From positions 930,001-994,000 of the forward strand of contig NC_009142.1 of NCBI RefSeq assembly GCF_000062885.1: DNA of 64,000 nucleotides, written 5' to 3'. The translations under genes and the position numbers were made by a program. Source of the DNA: Saccharopolyspora erythraea NRRL 2338 (GTDB lineage: Bacteria > Actinomycetota > Actinomycetes > Mycobacteriales > Pseudonocardiaceae). The notes under the pieces are model-generated. The model ran no database searches. It was not told the origin of the DNA and worked only from the letters and a program-made list of their open reading frames with translations. Positions 36,503 to 46,187 of the stretch are shown here, piece after piece. Within the stretch, counting starts at the first letter, position 1, and each line of letters begins with the position of its first letter.

Positions 36503-36915
36503 ACCGGTCGCCTCCTGAGCCGGTGGCGTCCGCCGCGGTGGGTGCCAGCAGCAGGCACGGGGACGGGACACGTGCCCGCTGCTGGCATGGCTCGCCGAGC
36601 GCGAGGGGGGATGGTGCTCGGCGAGGTCCCGCGCACTCGTGCGGGCTCGGGGTGTCGGGCTCTACGAGCCCGGACCGCACGGTCAGCGCTGCGCGTCGTG
36701 CTGCGCTGCCGCTCGTGCGCGAGAAACAGTTCGGTGAGTTCTCCAGCGAGGTCGAGCGCCGTTGGGACCCACATCACGACGAGGAACGACAGCGGTACCA
36801 GCCACAGCACCAACTCAGCCACGACCAACACCGCCCCGGTGCAGGAGCCGTCGCAACCTGGCCCGCCGACCACGGGCGATGCCACGAAGGATCGCCCACC
36901 AGTCCGACAAGTCAC
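36499..36915 (-). CDS. Small membrane protein of the element
   Basis: The frame of up to 138 residues has one long hydrophobic segment (about residues 27-58, AVLVVAELVLWLVPLSFLVV) followed by a charged helix and an Arg/Pro-rich tail. It overlaps the next gene by four bases (ATGA). It could be an Spd-like spread protein of an AICE, but no similarity is clear. The start is uncertain. Confidence 0.4.
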   Translation of the reverse strand: MTCRTGGRSFVASPVVGGPGCDGSCTGAVLVVAELVLWLVPLSFLVVMWVPTALDLAGELTELFLAHERQRSTTRSADRAVRARRARHPEPARVRGTSPSTIPPRARRAMPAAGTCPVPVPAAGTHRGGRHRLRRRPV

Positions 36916-37074
36916 GCGCGATCGATCGCGCTTGTCGCGCCGAGATCATGACGGCCCGCAGCCCAGCACGATCAGTCCGGCCGGCCCGAAAGTGCTGAGC
37001 CACGTAAGCGGGTCGGGATCAGAAACAACGGTGTTTCGGCTGATCACGGCTACGCACCTCGCTCTACATCGCTA

Positions 37075-37126
37075 TGTCCCACGGGACCACATTTGTCCCG
37101 ACGACAGTAGTGTGTCCCATGGGACA
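37075..37126. promoter_or_regulatory. TGTCCC palindromes between divergent gene sets
   Basis: TGTCCCACGGGACC (37075-37088) and the perfect palindrome TGTCCCATGGGACA (37113-37126) have centres 38 bp apart. An extra TGTCCC half-site lies between them at 37094-37099. They sit 60-110 bases upstream of the XRE gene and in front of the leftward small genes, so they are likely operators. A TAGGAT (-10-like) at 37174-37179 is close to the XRE ATG, suggesting a short or absent leader. Confidence 0.65.
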
Positions 37127-37186
37127 TAGGTCAATACATCCAATCGCGTGATCCGTTGATCGATCGCCTGCCTTAGGATTTGGCCC

Positions 37187-38044
37187 ATGCCCGGTACACG
37201 CTCAGGCAGCCCGCAAGCCCGCGCTCTGGGCGCTGAACTGCGGGAACGGCGCGAACTGGCCAACGTCAGCATCCGCGGTTTGGCCCAATTGCTGGACATT
37301 CCGAAGACGCGCCTCGCGCGGTACGAGAGCGGCGCAGCCGTGCCCAAGCCCGAAGACGTCGCGAGCTACCTGACCGCCCTGGGCGTGACCGGCGAGGAAC
37401 ACGAGCGGATCGTCGATCTCGCCCGCAACACCGAATCACCAAACTGGATCACGTCGGGCATCCCCGGAATCCAGCAAGAACTCGCAACGCTGATCGAGTT
37501 CGAGAAGACAGCCGTCGCGATGACAGAGGTCGCACCCTTCCTGGTCCCTGGACTGCTCCAGATCCCCGAGTACATGCACGCGATCATGTCCGACATGTCG
37601 GAGAAGGAAACCGGCCCAAGGATTCTCATGCGCATGGAGCGCAAGAACCTGCTGGCACGGCCGGACGCACCGCACTTCGACGTCATCCTTGGCGAGAGCG
37701 CACTGTACGAAGTCCTCGGCGGACCTCGCGTGATGGCCGAACAGCTACGACACGTCGCGAAGGTCGTCGACGAGAACGACCGCGTGACGGTCCGTGTGAT
37801 CAAGTCCGGAGCGCGGACGCTCCACCCTGCGCATGTCGGACAGTTCATCCTGTTCGAGTTCGCCAAGGCGACGCCCATCGTGCAGCTCGAGCACTACAGC
37901 GGCGTCGCGTTCCTCAAAGGCCCGCGAGACATCGCCGCGTACCAGCGCGCGGTGACAACCTTGAGAGAGCTGGCAATGGACCCGACCGAATCACTCCAGA
38001 TGATCACGAAACGAGCCGCAGAACTGGAAGGGATCGACGCGTGA
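37187..38044 (+). CDS. XRE-family regulator with DUF5753 (Scr1-type)
   Basis: The 285-residue protein has an N-terminal helix-turn-helix (about residues 14-70) with ELRERRELANVSIRGLAQLL and KTRLARYESG. The DUF5753 ligand or partner domain follows, with the family marks VPGLLQIPEYMHAIM, RMERKNLLARPDAP, GGPRVMAEQLRHV and a C-terminal VAFLKGPRDIAAY. It is a likely repressor or antitoxin-like regulator paired with the DUF397 gene, which its stop overlaps by four bases. Confidence 0.9.
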   Translation: MPGTRSGSPQARALGAELRERRELANVSIRGLAQLLDIPKTRLARYESGAAVPKPEDVASYLTALGVTGEEHERIVDLARNTESPNWITSGIPGIQQELATLIEFEKTAVAMTEVAPFLVPGLLQIPEYMHAIMSDMSEKETGPRILMRMERKNLLARPDAPHFDVILGESALYEVLGGPRVMAEQLRHVAKVVDENDRVTVRVIKSGARTLHPAHVGQFILFEFAKATPIVQLEHYSGVAFLKGPRDIAAYQRAVTTLRELAMDPTESLQMITKRAAELEGIDA

Positions 38045-38244
38045 CCGAAAACTTAACTGGGTGGCGCACATCAACCCGCTCTGCCCAGCAAGGGGCGTGT
38101 GTGGAGGTAGGGGGCGCTCCCGGACTGGCGGGGGTGCGGGACACCAAGGACCGGAACGGTGACACGCTGGTCTTCAACCGCGCGGTCTGGGAACACTTCC
38201 TGATGGGCGTCAAAGCCGAGCGATTCGACGCACCGCAGAGCTGA
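38041..38244 (+). CDS. DUF397 domain protein
   Basis: This 67-residue DUF397 protein shows W-RTSTRSAQQGACVEVG near the start, RDTKDRNGDTLVF in the middle and a W-HFL-GVKAERF end. DUF397 proteins pair with XRE/DUF5753 regulators; in some systems they behave as small toxin-like or regulatory partners. The GTG start overlaps the regulator stop (GTGA). Confidence 0.9.
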   Translation: MTENLTGWRTSTRSAQQGACVEVGGAPGLAGVRDTKDRNGDTLVFNRAVWEHFLMGVKAERFDAPQS

Positions 38245-38374
38245 GACGCACAACAGGTCCCAAGCCCGGCCGTTGCGATGCCACTTCTCGGCCGGCTGTG
38301 ATCGCCGTCGGACGCGTGTGTCCGCCGATGATGCCAAAGACAGTGGAGTCACTGCCCACAGCCCGGTGTCCGCT

Positions 38375-39880
38375 CTACCACCGACGTTGCCAGGTGTTGA
38401 TGTGCGATTCCGGGCCGTACGGGCTCCAACCGTTCAGGTAAGGCTTGAGGTCATCGTTGCTGAGCTTGGGCGAGCTCGGCATGGCCGGCGGATGCTCAAT
38501 GGGGTCCTCCCTGCCGATGTGCTCGGTGATCCAGTCGAGCCACTTGCGAGCGGAGGTTAGATCTCCATCTCCTGATCGTGGATTGGCAAGTCTCTGCTCG
38601 AGCACTTCGCTGAACGCTCGGAGTTCGTTGGCTCTGCGCCAGCGTTCGACCTGGTTTTCGAGGAGCTTTGCGTAATGGGCCTCGATCGCCTTCTGCCGGG
38701 CGACCTCCATGGCCTGTTCCCACCGAACCTTCCGTTCGGCCTTGGCGCGTTCCTCGTCGATCTGTCGCTGACGGTCTTCGACTGCCCTGGTCTCGGCCTC
38801 ATGTAAGAGGGCAGCGAGCCCATCTTCCACAGTGCGCCGTTTTCCGTCTGACCACCGGCCCTGTCGTCCCTGTGGGTTGTAGCCGTTGAGCTCGATGAGC
38901 AGGCGCTGCGTCTTGGCCGGATCTGCGGACTGTGGGGTCGCCTGCTGGATGGTAACCGTGTAGCTGAAGTCATTGACGACGACGTTCAGTTCGCCGTCGC
39001 GACGCGAGTACTGCGGCTCGGCTGGGCGAGTTCCGTAGCCGTAGTAGTGATGGTGATGTCGCTCGGCGACAGGCTTATTCATGACCTTGTGGCCGCGTCT
39101 GGTCGCCTCCGCGGCAAGCCCTTGAAGGATGAGCAGGCATCGCCGACGCAGATCCTTTGGCATGACCAACCGACCCTGGTCATCGCGCAGCTCAGCCACC
39201 ACGGGGTGTGGGGACCGAAGCGATTCGGGCACCGGCACGCGCGACAGATTGAGGGTGTCGCCCTTCGTGTTGGCGTGGCTACCCTTGAGTAACTTGATAT
39301 GCAGGTCCCGAGTCCTGTTCCACTGCCGGGTCTTCTCGACATGATGTCCCTCAGGAACGAGACCGTGGCGCTTGGCGAAGTCCACCACCTTGCGCCAGCG
39401 CGCAACCTCATCCTCATCAGGCGCCTCGATCACCACGCGGTTGTTCGCCACCAGCTGCTCTACCAACTTCAGCGCCGCCGCACGCCGCCGCTGCGCGGTA
39501 AGTACCGTCGCATGCGGCGCTGGACGGTTCGCCTCCCTCTTGAGCGTGCTGGCACCGTCGGCGTCCTGCCCGTCCGGCAGCGTCGGTTTGGAACCCTTGG
39601 GCTTCGTGCCAGCGACTGTCGGACCCGCGGGTTCAGCAGACTGATCGCGGTAACGAGGGTTGTCAGGATGGTGCCCATGATCGAGATAGAACCGTCCGGC
39701 CTCGGTTATCTTGGCCCGCCAGACACCACCACGCTTACTGATCGTGATCAGCCCACGATCGCGAACAGCGTTGGCAGAATGCCGTAACCGGCCATACTCA
39801 GAGCCGCTAAGGTCTTCAGAAGCATCGACGCGCTTCAACACATCGAGCTGCTGTTCGTTGAGGGGATCCCATCGCCGCAT
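38375..39880 (-). CDS. Large hypothetical protein with winged-helix-like N-terminus and coiled coil
   Basis: The 501-residue protein is of unknown function. Residues 1-75 (WDPLNEQQLDVLKRV, GSEYGRLRHSANAVRDRGLI, GGVWRAKITEAGR) resemble a winged helix. Residues of about 140-300 form a mixed domain with WRKVVDFAKRHGLV. A His/Tyr run (ERHHHHYYGYG) is near 275. Residues of about 350-450 are a strongly charged coiled coil. The end is a Trp-rich tail. The ATG at 39880 starts the recognisable domain; one 15 codons earlier is possible. It follows the kinase gene on the same strand and may be its substrate. It is a real gene of unknown role. Confidence 0.6.
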   Translation of the reverse strand: MRRWDPLNEQQLDVLKRVDASEDLSGSEYGRLRHSANAVRDRGLITISKRGGVWRAKITEAGRFYLDHGHHPDNPRYRDQSAEPAGPTVAGTKPKGSKPTLPDGQDADGASTLKREANRPAPHATVLTAQRRRAAALKLVEQLVANNRVVIEAPDEDEVARWRKVVDFAKRHGLVPEGHHVEKTRQWNRTRDLHIKLLKGSHANTKGDTLNLSRVPVPESLRSPHPVVAELRDDQGRLVMPKDLRRRCLLILQGLAAEATRRGHKVMNKPVAERHHHHYYGYGTRPAEPQYSRRDGELNVVVNDFSYTVTIQQATPQSADPAKTQRLLIELNGYNPQGRQGRWSDGKRRTVEDGLAALLHEAETRAVEDRQRQIDEERAKAERKVRWEQAMEVARQKAIEAHYAKLLENQVERWRRANELRAFSEVLEQRLANPRSGDGDLTSARKWLDWITEHIGREDPIEHPPAMPSSPKLSNDDLKPYLNGWSPYGPESHINTWQRRW

Positions 39881-40086
39881 GCTGCAACACCGCCCTGCTG
39901 GATTTGGTAACAACCCGGCCGACATCAGGATCGGCGCGTAGCTGGTGGGGCTTGAGTCCGGTGAGGGGCTTGGCGATCAAGCGGTGCCGCTACGGCGATT
40001 TCCCCAGCCAGTGAACGCTGCGACGACCGTTCCACGCTTCCGCAGCGATGAGATCGTTGAACCGCTTAGTACGACTCAAGCTGAGC

Positions 40087-41649
40087 TCACACATGGGTCC
40101 GTTCCAGCAGTTCCGCGGTCTCCCGCGCAGCCGCGTGGTCGGGACCATGAACAAGCGACACATCATCGTGGAGCGCCTGTAGTGTCTCGCGGGCCTCGGT
40201 CAGGTTGTTCTCCAACAAGTGGAGCTTGCCGATGTCGAGGCGTACCTCAATGGCCATCTCGGATACGTCGCCGCCTGTGGCTCTGATGCGGGAGAGCGCG
40301 TCGTGGAACTGCCGCAGAGCCAGGGTCACCTGGCCCAGTTCAGCTCGGCAGTCTGCAGCTTGACGCAGGCATTCGACTGCTTTTTCGCTCGTCGGTCCCG
40401 CAGTCCGGGTGTATGCGGCTTCGAGAGCGTCGAATTCCGGAAGCGCCGCGCGGTGCTCGCCGCCGAAGACCATGATTATCGCTCTGCGTAGGCGCAGCTC
40501 CAACACCTCGGGGTTCTCTGCGCCAAGCGCCTCGCCGGCGGGCCGAATCGCAGCTTCGAGTACGTCTGCGGCCTGGGCATGCCGATCCTCACGCAACAGG
40601 ATGCCCGATTGCTGGAACGCCTCGCTGATGGCGTTCCGGAGCTCCGTTCGCGGTGCGCGCGATGCCGACGACTCCGCTTCCACACTCGTGACCCCGCCCA
40701 GCACAGGTCCCGATTCATGCCTGCTGCGGGGCGCGTTGGGGCGACGAAATACCAGCGTCGGATCCGGCATATCGCCCGGGATCGAGCCAGTCGTCTCCGG
40801 CACGCTTCCTGGTGCCGGAAGGAACGGCAGCAGCTGTTCATACACCTCATAGGCGTCGACAGGCCGCTGGTCCGGCGATTTCGCCAACAAGTCGAGCACG
40901 AGCCGATCCAGTTCGGCTGGCACCTCCGTCCGCACGTCGCGCAACGGGCACGGCGCCACCTCGACGTGCCGATACATTTGCTGCGCGCCGTATTCGCCCT
41001 CGAACACCGGATACCCGCTCAGCAGCTCGTACAGCACGCACCCGAGTGAATAGAGATCGCTGTGCGGGGTCACGCGGTCGCCCCGCACCTGTTCCGGTGA
41101 CATGTATTGACTCGTGCCTAACCGCTCGCCGGTCGCAGTCAGCGGTGTGACATCGGAGCGGAGGATCGCCGCGATCCCGAAGTCGAGGACCTTGATCGCT
41201 CCGTCCGTGGTGACCAGTACGTTGCCCGGCTTGAGGTCGCGGTGCACGACCGGTACAGCGTGCGCATGGGATAGCACGGTGCAGATCTGAGCGGCGAACG
41301 CTGCAGCCCAGCTCACCGGCAACGGTTCGCCGGGACTGATGAACGCGCGCAGCGAAACGCCGCGCACGAGTTCCATCACCAGAAACAGCTCGTCGGCGTT
41401 CTCGTCCAGGCCGGCGTCGTAGACCTGGGGCACGCCGTGGTGCTGGATCCGGGCGGTCACCCGCGCTTCGCGCTGGAATCGCTGCGCGAGCACGTCGATC
41501 GCCGTACTGGCAGCGATCGTCTCCGGGCTGATCCGCTTGACGGCGACCTCGCGATCGAGCACGCCGTCAAACGCGCGCCAGACGCTGCCCATCCCGCCCG
41601 AGCCGATCTCGTCGCGCAGCTCGTACCGGCCGCCGACTGAGTCAGCCAC
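40087..41649 (-). CDS. Ser/Thr protein kinase with repeat-like C-terminal domain
   Basis: The 520-residue Hanks-type kinase has a glycine loop GSGGMGSVW at residues 16-24, catalytic lysine K38 in VAVKR, HRDLKPGN from 136, DFG at 156-158 and SPEQVRGD in the activation region. No transmembrane segment is present, so it is a soluble cytosolic kinase. Residues of about 340-520 are helical TPR-like repeats. It lies downstream of hsdR (about 90 bp) in the same direction. The location in a restriction island suggests a defence-linked kinase, but general signalling is equally possible. Confidence 0.85.
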   Translation of the reverse strand: MADSVGGRYELRDEIGSGGMGSVWRAFDGVLDREVAVKRISPETIAASTAIDVLAQRFQREARVTARIQHHGVPQVYDAGLDENADELFLVMELVRGVSLRAFISPGEPLPVSWAAAFAAQICTVLSHAHAVPVVHRDLKPGNVLVTTDGAIKVLDFGIAAILRSDVTPLTATGERLGTSQYMSPEQVRGDRVTPHSDLYSLGCVLYELLSGYPVFEGEYGAQQMYRHVEVAPCPLRDVRTEVPAELDRLVLDLLAKSPDQRPVDAYEVYEQLLPFLPAPGSVPETTGSIPGDMPDPTLVFRRPNAPRSRHESGPVLGGVTSVEAESSASRAPRTELRNAISEAFQQSGILLREDRHAQAADVLEAAIRPAGEALGAENPEVLELRLRRAIIMVFGGEHRAALPEFDALEAAYTRTAGPTSEKAVECLRQAADCRAELGQVTLALRQFHDALSRIRATGGDVSEMAIEVRLDIGKLHLLENNLTEARETLQALHDDVSLVHGPDHAAARETAELLERTHV

Positions 41650-41740
41650 GACATACCCTCCATGGCTCGATCGTCACCGTCAGTGACACATGATCCCGCC
41701 CGGATGATCGTCCGTCCACCGATTCGACGAAAGTCGGGCC

Positions 41741-44700
41741 TTACGCCACGTCGTCGGCGATTCCCTCCTGCTTGCGGATGAGCCGCCACGCCGCAGAGCG
41801 GGCACTGCGATTCAGGGACTTCTTGAACGTGTCGTCGCTGCGGGCGAAGTACTGGTCGCCGAGGCCGGAGATGGTGTCGATGTGGTCAGCCATCTTGTCT
41901 TCGAAGACATCATCGAAGACTGCCCCGAAGTTCTCCTCGTTGTTGACGATCGCGGCCTGGCGCACCTTCTCGTCCTGGACGGTTTCCCGGAACGGTCGCG
42001 CGACGTCGTCTTCGGTGAACGTGGTGGCGTGCCGATCGTTGAACCGCTCGATCAGCTCTGATAGCAGCGACTTGTCGTGATTTTTGCTCGTGCCAGACCC
42101 GTCGCCGAAGCCCCTGAGCTCCGCCGTGCCGTCCGGTGCAAGTCCGAGGTCGTGTTCTCCGGTCTTCTCGACACGCAGGTGGCTGAGGTCGACCTCGCCG
42201 ATGTCGACGCCGCCGTTATTTCCGTGTGGTAGTCGGTTGAGCAGGTGCCGCCCGAACAGGTACAGCCGCTCCAGTTCGGCATCCTGATATGGCACGATCT
42301 GCGACAGGAACCCGTACTTCCGGATGAAGTCCCCCAGGTCGAAACGGAACTGTTCCGCGAGTTCCTGCAGCGTCTCGTCCCTCAGAAGCTCTTCGTAACG
42401 CTGCACAGCGGGGGCGATGTGCCGATACAGCTCGGCGTGCAGCTTCGCCCATTTCGCCTCGCTGCCGCCCGAAGCCTGTTCAGCGGCCAGGAACGCTTCG
42501 ACGAACGCGATCATCTCGGTGTCCACCAGGATCGGCGGGGACATCACGCGTCCCTGCGCGTTATAGAGCAGGTTCGGGTCGGACGGCAGCGTCGCGGCGT
42601 CCTCGAAATACGGGCGGAACGACTCCTGGATCTCCCCGGCCTCGTTGACGAAGTCCAGCACCGCGAGGTCGGCCTGGGTCTTGCGATCGGCGGTCCGATT
42701 GAGCCGCGACAGCGTCTGAACGGCCGAAATCCCGCCTAGCTTCTTGTTGACATACATCGTCGTCAGCAGCGGCTGGTCGAACCCGGTCTGGTACTTCTCC
42801 GCGACGACCAGAATCCGGTACTCTGGCTGCCCGGCCCCGCCGGTCTTCGTGGTGAGGTCGTCAGCGCGGGTGTAGGCGAACGCCTTCGTCAGCGCGGTTT
42901 CCGGCAAGCCGCCGTTCTCTTTGGACTCGGTGACCTCCTCGTTCTCGTAGGTCAGCGTCCCCGAGAACGCGACGAGCACCCCGATGTCGTCCCTGAGCTT
43001 GCCCTTCTTCTGCAGGTCCGCGATGTAGTTCTTGATGGCCCGCGACATCTGCACTGCGCTCTGCCGCGACGCGGTCACCACCATCGCCTTCGCCCGACCG
43101 CCGAGCCGCCCGAGGGTGTGGGCGCGAAAGTGGTCGACGATCACCTGCGCGTGCTGCGAGACCGTCGACGGGTGCATCACCGCGGCCCGTGCGAGTTGCG
43201 GGTTCGCCTTCGCGGCGTCGACCTCTCGGTCGTCAGGGTTGTTGCTGATCAGCTTCCAGTAGGTGTTGTAGGTGACGTAGTTCCGCAACGGATCGAGGAT
43301 GAACCCCTCCTCGATTGCCTGCCGCATCGAGTAGGTGTGAAACGGGACGAACGCGGCCTTGCCGTCGCGCTCGCCGAGCGTGCCGAAATACTCCAGGGTC
43401 TTCGACTTCGGCGTGGCGGTGAACGCGAAGTACGACAGGTTCGGGTTCTTCGCGCGCTCGGCGACGCGTCGCTTGAGCTTGGCCTCAAGATCGTCCGCGG
43501 GAACCTTCGCCTCGGTCGCGCCCGGCTCGTTGCTGTCGTCGTCGGCGTCCAACGCGAGGTTGCGCAGCGCCTTGCGCACATCGCCGGCCGCGTCGCCGGA
43601 CTGCGACGAGTGCGCCTCGTCCACGACGATCGCGAACCGAGAGCCCTTGATCTCGGTCGGGTTCTTCCGCAGAAAGTCCAGCAGTGCGGGGAACGTCTGC
43701 AGGGTAACCGTGATGATCTTGCCCTGCGAACTCGACAGCCGCTTCGCGAGCTGCTCGGACTTCGACCCGTTTTTCTCGTCGATCGCAACGACTGTACCCG
43801 CGGTCTGCTCGAAACTGCCCACCGTGGCGCGAAGCTGCGAGTCGAGGTTGCGGCGGTCAGTGATGATGAGGACCTTGTCGAACACCGGCGAACCTGGCTT
43901 GAGTCCCTTCGCACGTGCGTCCGCGTCCAGCTCCGCCGGATCGGCCGGCGTGTGCAACGAGGACAGCCGGTACGCGAGCCACGCGATCGTGTTCGACTTC
44001 CCGGATCCGGCGGACGCCATCACGAGATAGTCGTGGCCAGTGCCGTGGCGGGCGGTGTGGGCGGTGATCTTCTTGACGACGTCCCACTGGTGATAGCGCG
44101 GGAAGATCAACGACTTCTTGATCCGCCCGTTCGCGCTCTTCTCACGGTACTCGTGGACGAACCGTTCGAGCAGGTCAAGCCAGTTGTCCGGCTGCCACAC
44201 CTGTTCCCAGAGATACGAGGTGGCGTATTTCCCGAACTGAGTCGTCGGCGGATTGCCCGCACCGCCGGGCTTGCCAGGGCCGTCGGAGCCGGTGTTGAAC
44301 GGCAGGAACCGGGTGCGTTCGCCGCGCAGTTCAGTCGCGACGAACACGAGGTCGGGGTCGACGGCAAAGTTCGCGACTACGCGGTTCCGGAAGATCAGTT
44401 CAGTCGGGTCGCGCTCCTCGCGGTACTGCCGCTTCGCGTGCTCGACGCCCTGCCCGGTCAACGGGTTCTTCAGCTCGGCCGTGGCGACGGGGACCCCGTT
44501 GACGAACAATGTGAGGTCGAGTCGGTTGTCCCGATCTGCCTGCTTGGCCGCGTATTTCAGCTCGCGGACGATGGTAAGCCGGTTGGCACGGTAGTCGTCG
44601 AGCGCACTGTCAGAGACCACCAGCGAAGGTTTGAAGTAGGCGAGGCGGATGCGGACACTGCGGTCCTTCACGCCCTTGCGAAGCACTTCCAGGACCCCGT

Positions 44701-44947
44701 CGTTGTCGATCGCCTTCGCGACCCGCTGCGCGAACCCGCGCTGCGCCGCGTCCGCATCATCGCCGTAGTAGCTGAGCAGCTCGTCCCACTCAGCCTGCTG
44801 TGTCGCCCCGATGAACGTGAACAGCTGCGCGGTGTCCAGGCCAAGTTCGGCGTCGTAATCGCTTCCGGCGCCTTCCTCCCACCCACGCTCCAGCATCGCG
44901 TCGACGATCGCCGTCCCGAACACGGCCTCGTGATGGATCGGGCTCAT
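41741..44947 (-). CDS. hsdR: Type I restriction endonuclease subunit R
   Basis: This is the motor and cleavage subunit of a type I restriction system. The 1068-residue protein begins with a PD-(D/E)XK nuclease (D144, E158 and K160 in the DLTLF...AELKN region). Helicase motifs follow: Walker A ASAGSGKSN around 311-319, DEAH at 443-446, AFTATPK (motif III) and later SRLNRTADRKT (motif VI). A C-terminal helical domain should dock HsdM/HsdS. The ATG at 44947 lies four bases beyond the hsdS stop; an upstream start would overlap hsdS. The gene is complete with key residues present. Confidence 0.95.
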   Translation of the reverse strand: MSPIHHEAVFGTAIVDAMLERGWEEGAGSDYDAELGLDTAQLFTFIGATQQAEWDELLSYYGDDADAAQRGFAQRVAKAIDNDGVLEVLRKGVKDRSVRIRLAYFKPSLVVSDSALDDYRANRLTIVRELKYAAKQADRDNRLDLTLFVNGVPVATAELKNPLTGQGVEHAKRQYREERDPTELIFRNRVVANFAVDPDLVFVATELRGERTRFLPFNTGSDGPGKPGGAGNPPTTQFGKYATSYLWEQVWQPDNWLDLLERFVHEYREKSANGRIKKSLIFPRYHQWDVVKKITAHTARHGTGHDYLVMASAGSGKSNTIAWLAYRLSSLHTPADPAELDADARAKGLKPGSPVFDKVLIITDRRNLDSQLRATVGSFEQTAGTVVAIDEKNGSKSEQLAKRLSSSQGKIITVTLQTFPALLDFLRKNPTEIKGSRFAIVVDEAHSSQSGDAAGDVRKALRNLALDADDDSNEPGATEAKVPADDLEAKLKRRVAERAKNPNLSYFAFTATPKSKTLEYFGTLGERDGKAAFVPFHTYSMRQAIEEGFILDPLRNYVTYNTYWKLISNNPDDREVDAAKANPQLARAAVMHPSTVSQHAQVIVDHFRAHTLGRLGGRAKAMVVTASRQSAVQMSRAIKNYIADLQKKGKLRDDIGVLVAFSGTLTYENEEVTESKENGGLPETALTKAFAYTRADDLTTKTGGAGQPEYRILVVAEKYQTGFDQPLLTTMYVNKKLGGISAVQTLSRLNRTADRKTQADLAVLDFVNEAGEIQESFRPYFEDAATLPSDPNLLYNAQGRVMSPPILVDTEMIAFVEAFLAAEQASGGSEAKWAKLHAELYRHIAPAVQRYEELLRDETLQELAEQFRFDLGDFIRKYGFLSQIVPYQDAELERLYLFGRHLLNRLPHGNNGGVDIGEVDLSHLRVEKTGEHDLGLAPDGTAELRGFGDGSGTSKNHDKSLLSELIERFNDRHATTFTEDDVARPFRETVQDEKVRQAAIVNNEENFGAVFDDVFEDKMADHIDTISGLGDQYFARSDDTFKKSLNRSARSAAWRLIRKQEGIADDVA

Positions 44948-44951
44948 CGGT

Positions 44952-46187
44952 CTACTCCTCGATTCCTCGCCCGCTGGCGGTGGACACGTCAAACTCGCCG
45001 GTGACGGCGGCAGTGATGAGCGCCTGGCGGCGTTCAGCGAGAGTCGCTTGCTGACGCGACAACACGCGTCGAATCTGACGATCCTTGGCCTCGGCGTCTT
45101 TCAGACGTTCGACCGCCTGTTCCTGTTCAGCCAGATCTGGAAACGGGAAGCGCTGGGGGCGAAGCTGCTCACGAGTCAGGTGCGTCATCGTGCTCGAATT
45201 TCCCTGGACTTGGAACACCTTCATGCGCTCAGCTGCGACCAAGCAGAAGTAAAGCCACCATGTCGACTCCATCCCGCGCGGACGGATCCGGTGGAGTGCC
45301 TTCTGATAGTAGATCTCTTCGATCTCGCCGCTCCATACCGCGGCTCGACCGGGCCAACTGCCGCCCTCGTTGACCAGAAGATCACCAGGTTGGAGGCGGT
45401 ACCGCTTTTGCTCTTCGGGCGGGAAATCCATCATCGCTAGCTCAGTCGTGTCGACCACGCCCCATTGCACGTTCGCGACACGCAGGTAGGGCCGCAAATG
45501 ATCGCCACGCGCTCGCTCCTGGTTAAGCATTTTCCCGAGCTCGACTTCGAAATAGTGCGAAACGGCTGCGACTCGCCAGTGCACGGGAACCGAGCCGAGC
45601 CAACTCAGTCCACTGGGGCGCCGAGCACCGACGACACCCGTTCCACGAACCGTGTCGTACACGCGTCGCATAGCCTTTTCTTCCAGAATATCGAGTTGCC
45701 GCTCGCGGAGTGCGCTGAGCTTGTCGATGCGAGTGGTCTCGGCGTCGAGGAAGTCGGCGATGCGCCGCTGCTCCTCCAACGAGACTCTAGGAAACGGCAG
45801 CATGCCGACATCTTCACCAGTAACAGCACGGTAAGTCGTGCCGGTCGAGACAGCGTCAAGGCGTTCTCCCGCCGAGTGAAGCCACCACCAGAGGAACCTC
45901 GCGTCGCACCCAGTAGCCGATACGGAACAAAGGCCACGACCAATTCCATATTCCCGATCGGCAATATTCAACGCCCCGACAGGTGCTCGCACTGAGAGCA
46001 GGACATCACCGCATTTCGCGATCTTCGATGCGGTATCGCATTGCAACCGAGGAACCGGATGGGCCGCCTGAAACTCCGCATTTCCTTGCAGAAACGGAAG
46101 ACCATCAATCAAGTCCGAAACTTCAGTGGAAGGTGGTGCTTGTCCTGGCCTGATATAGGCAACGTACTTCAACGGAACGACGCTCAC
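44952..46187 (-). CDS. hsdS: Type I restriction specificity subunit S
   Basis: This subunit sets the DNA target of the methylase and nuclease. The 411-residue protein has two target-recognition domains (about residues 1-150 and 195-365). Each is followed by a conserved helix, EEQRRIADFLDAETTRID in the middle and AEQEQAVERLKDAEAKD near the end, which set the spacer of a bipartite site. The GTG start overlaps the hsdM stop by four bases (GTGA). The target sequence cannot be read from the protein. Confidence 0.92.
   Translation of the reverse strand: MSVVPLKYVAYIRPGQAPPSTEVSDLIDGLPFLQGNAEFQAAHPVPRLQCDTASKIAKCGDVLLSVRAPVGALNIADREYGIGRGLCSVSATGCDARFLWWWLHSAGERLDAVSTGTTYRAVTGEDVGMLPFPRVSLEEQRRIADFLDAETTRIDKLSALRERQLDILEEKAMRRVYDTVRGTGVVGARRPSGLSWLGSVPVHWRVAAVSHYFEVELGKMLNQERARGDHLRPYLRVANVQWGVVDTTELAMMDFPPEEQKRYRLQPGDLLVNEGGSWPGRAAVWSGEIEEIYYQKALHRIRPRGMESTWWLYFCLVAAERMKVFQVQGNSSTMTHLTREQLRPQRFPFPDLAEQEQAVERLKDAEAKDRQIRRVLSRQQATLAERRQALITAAVTGEFDVSTASGRGIEE

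Noticed and set aside
36815-37003. A 62-codon leftward frame upstream of the small membrane-protein gene.
   Set aside because: It overlaps that gene by 101 bases and is Arg-rich without a ribosome site, so it is probably a shadow.
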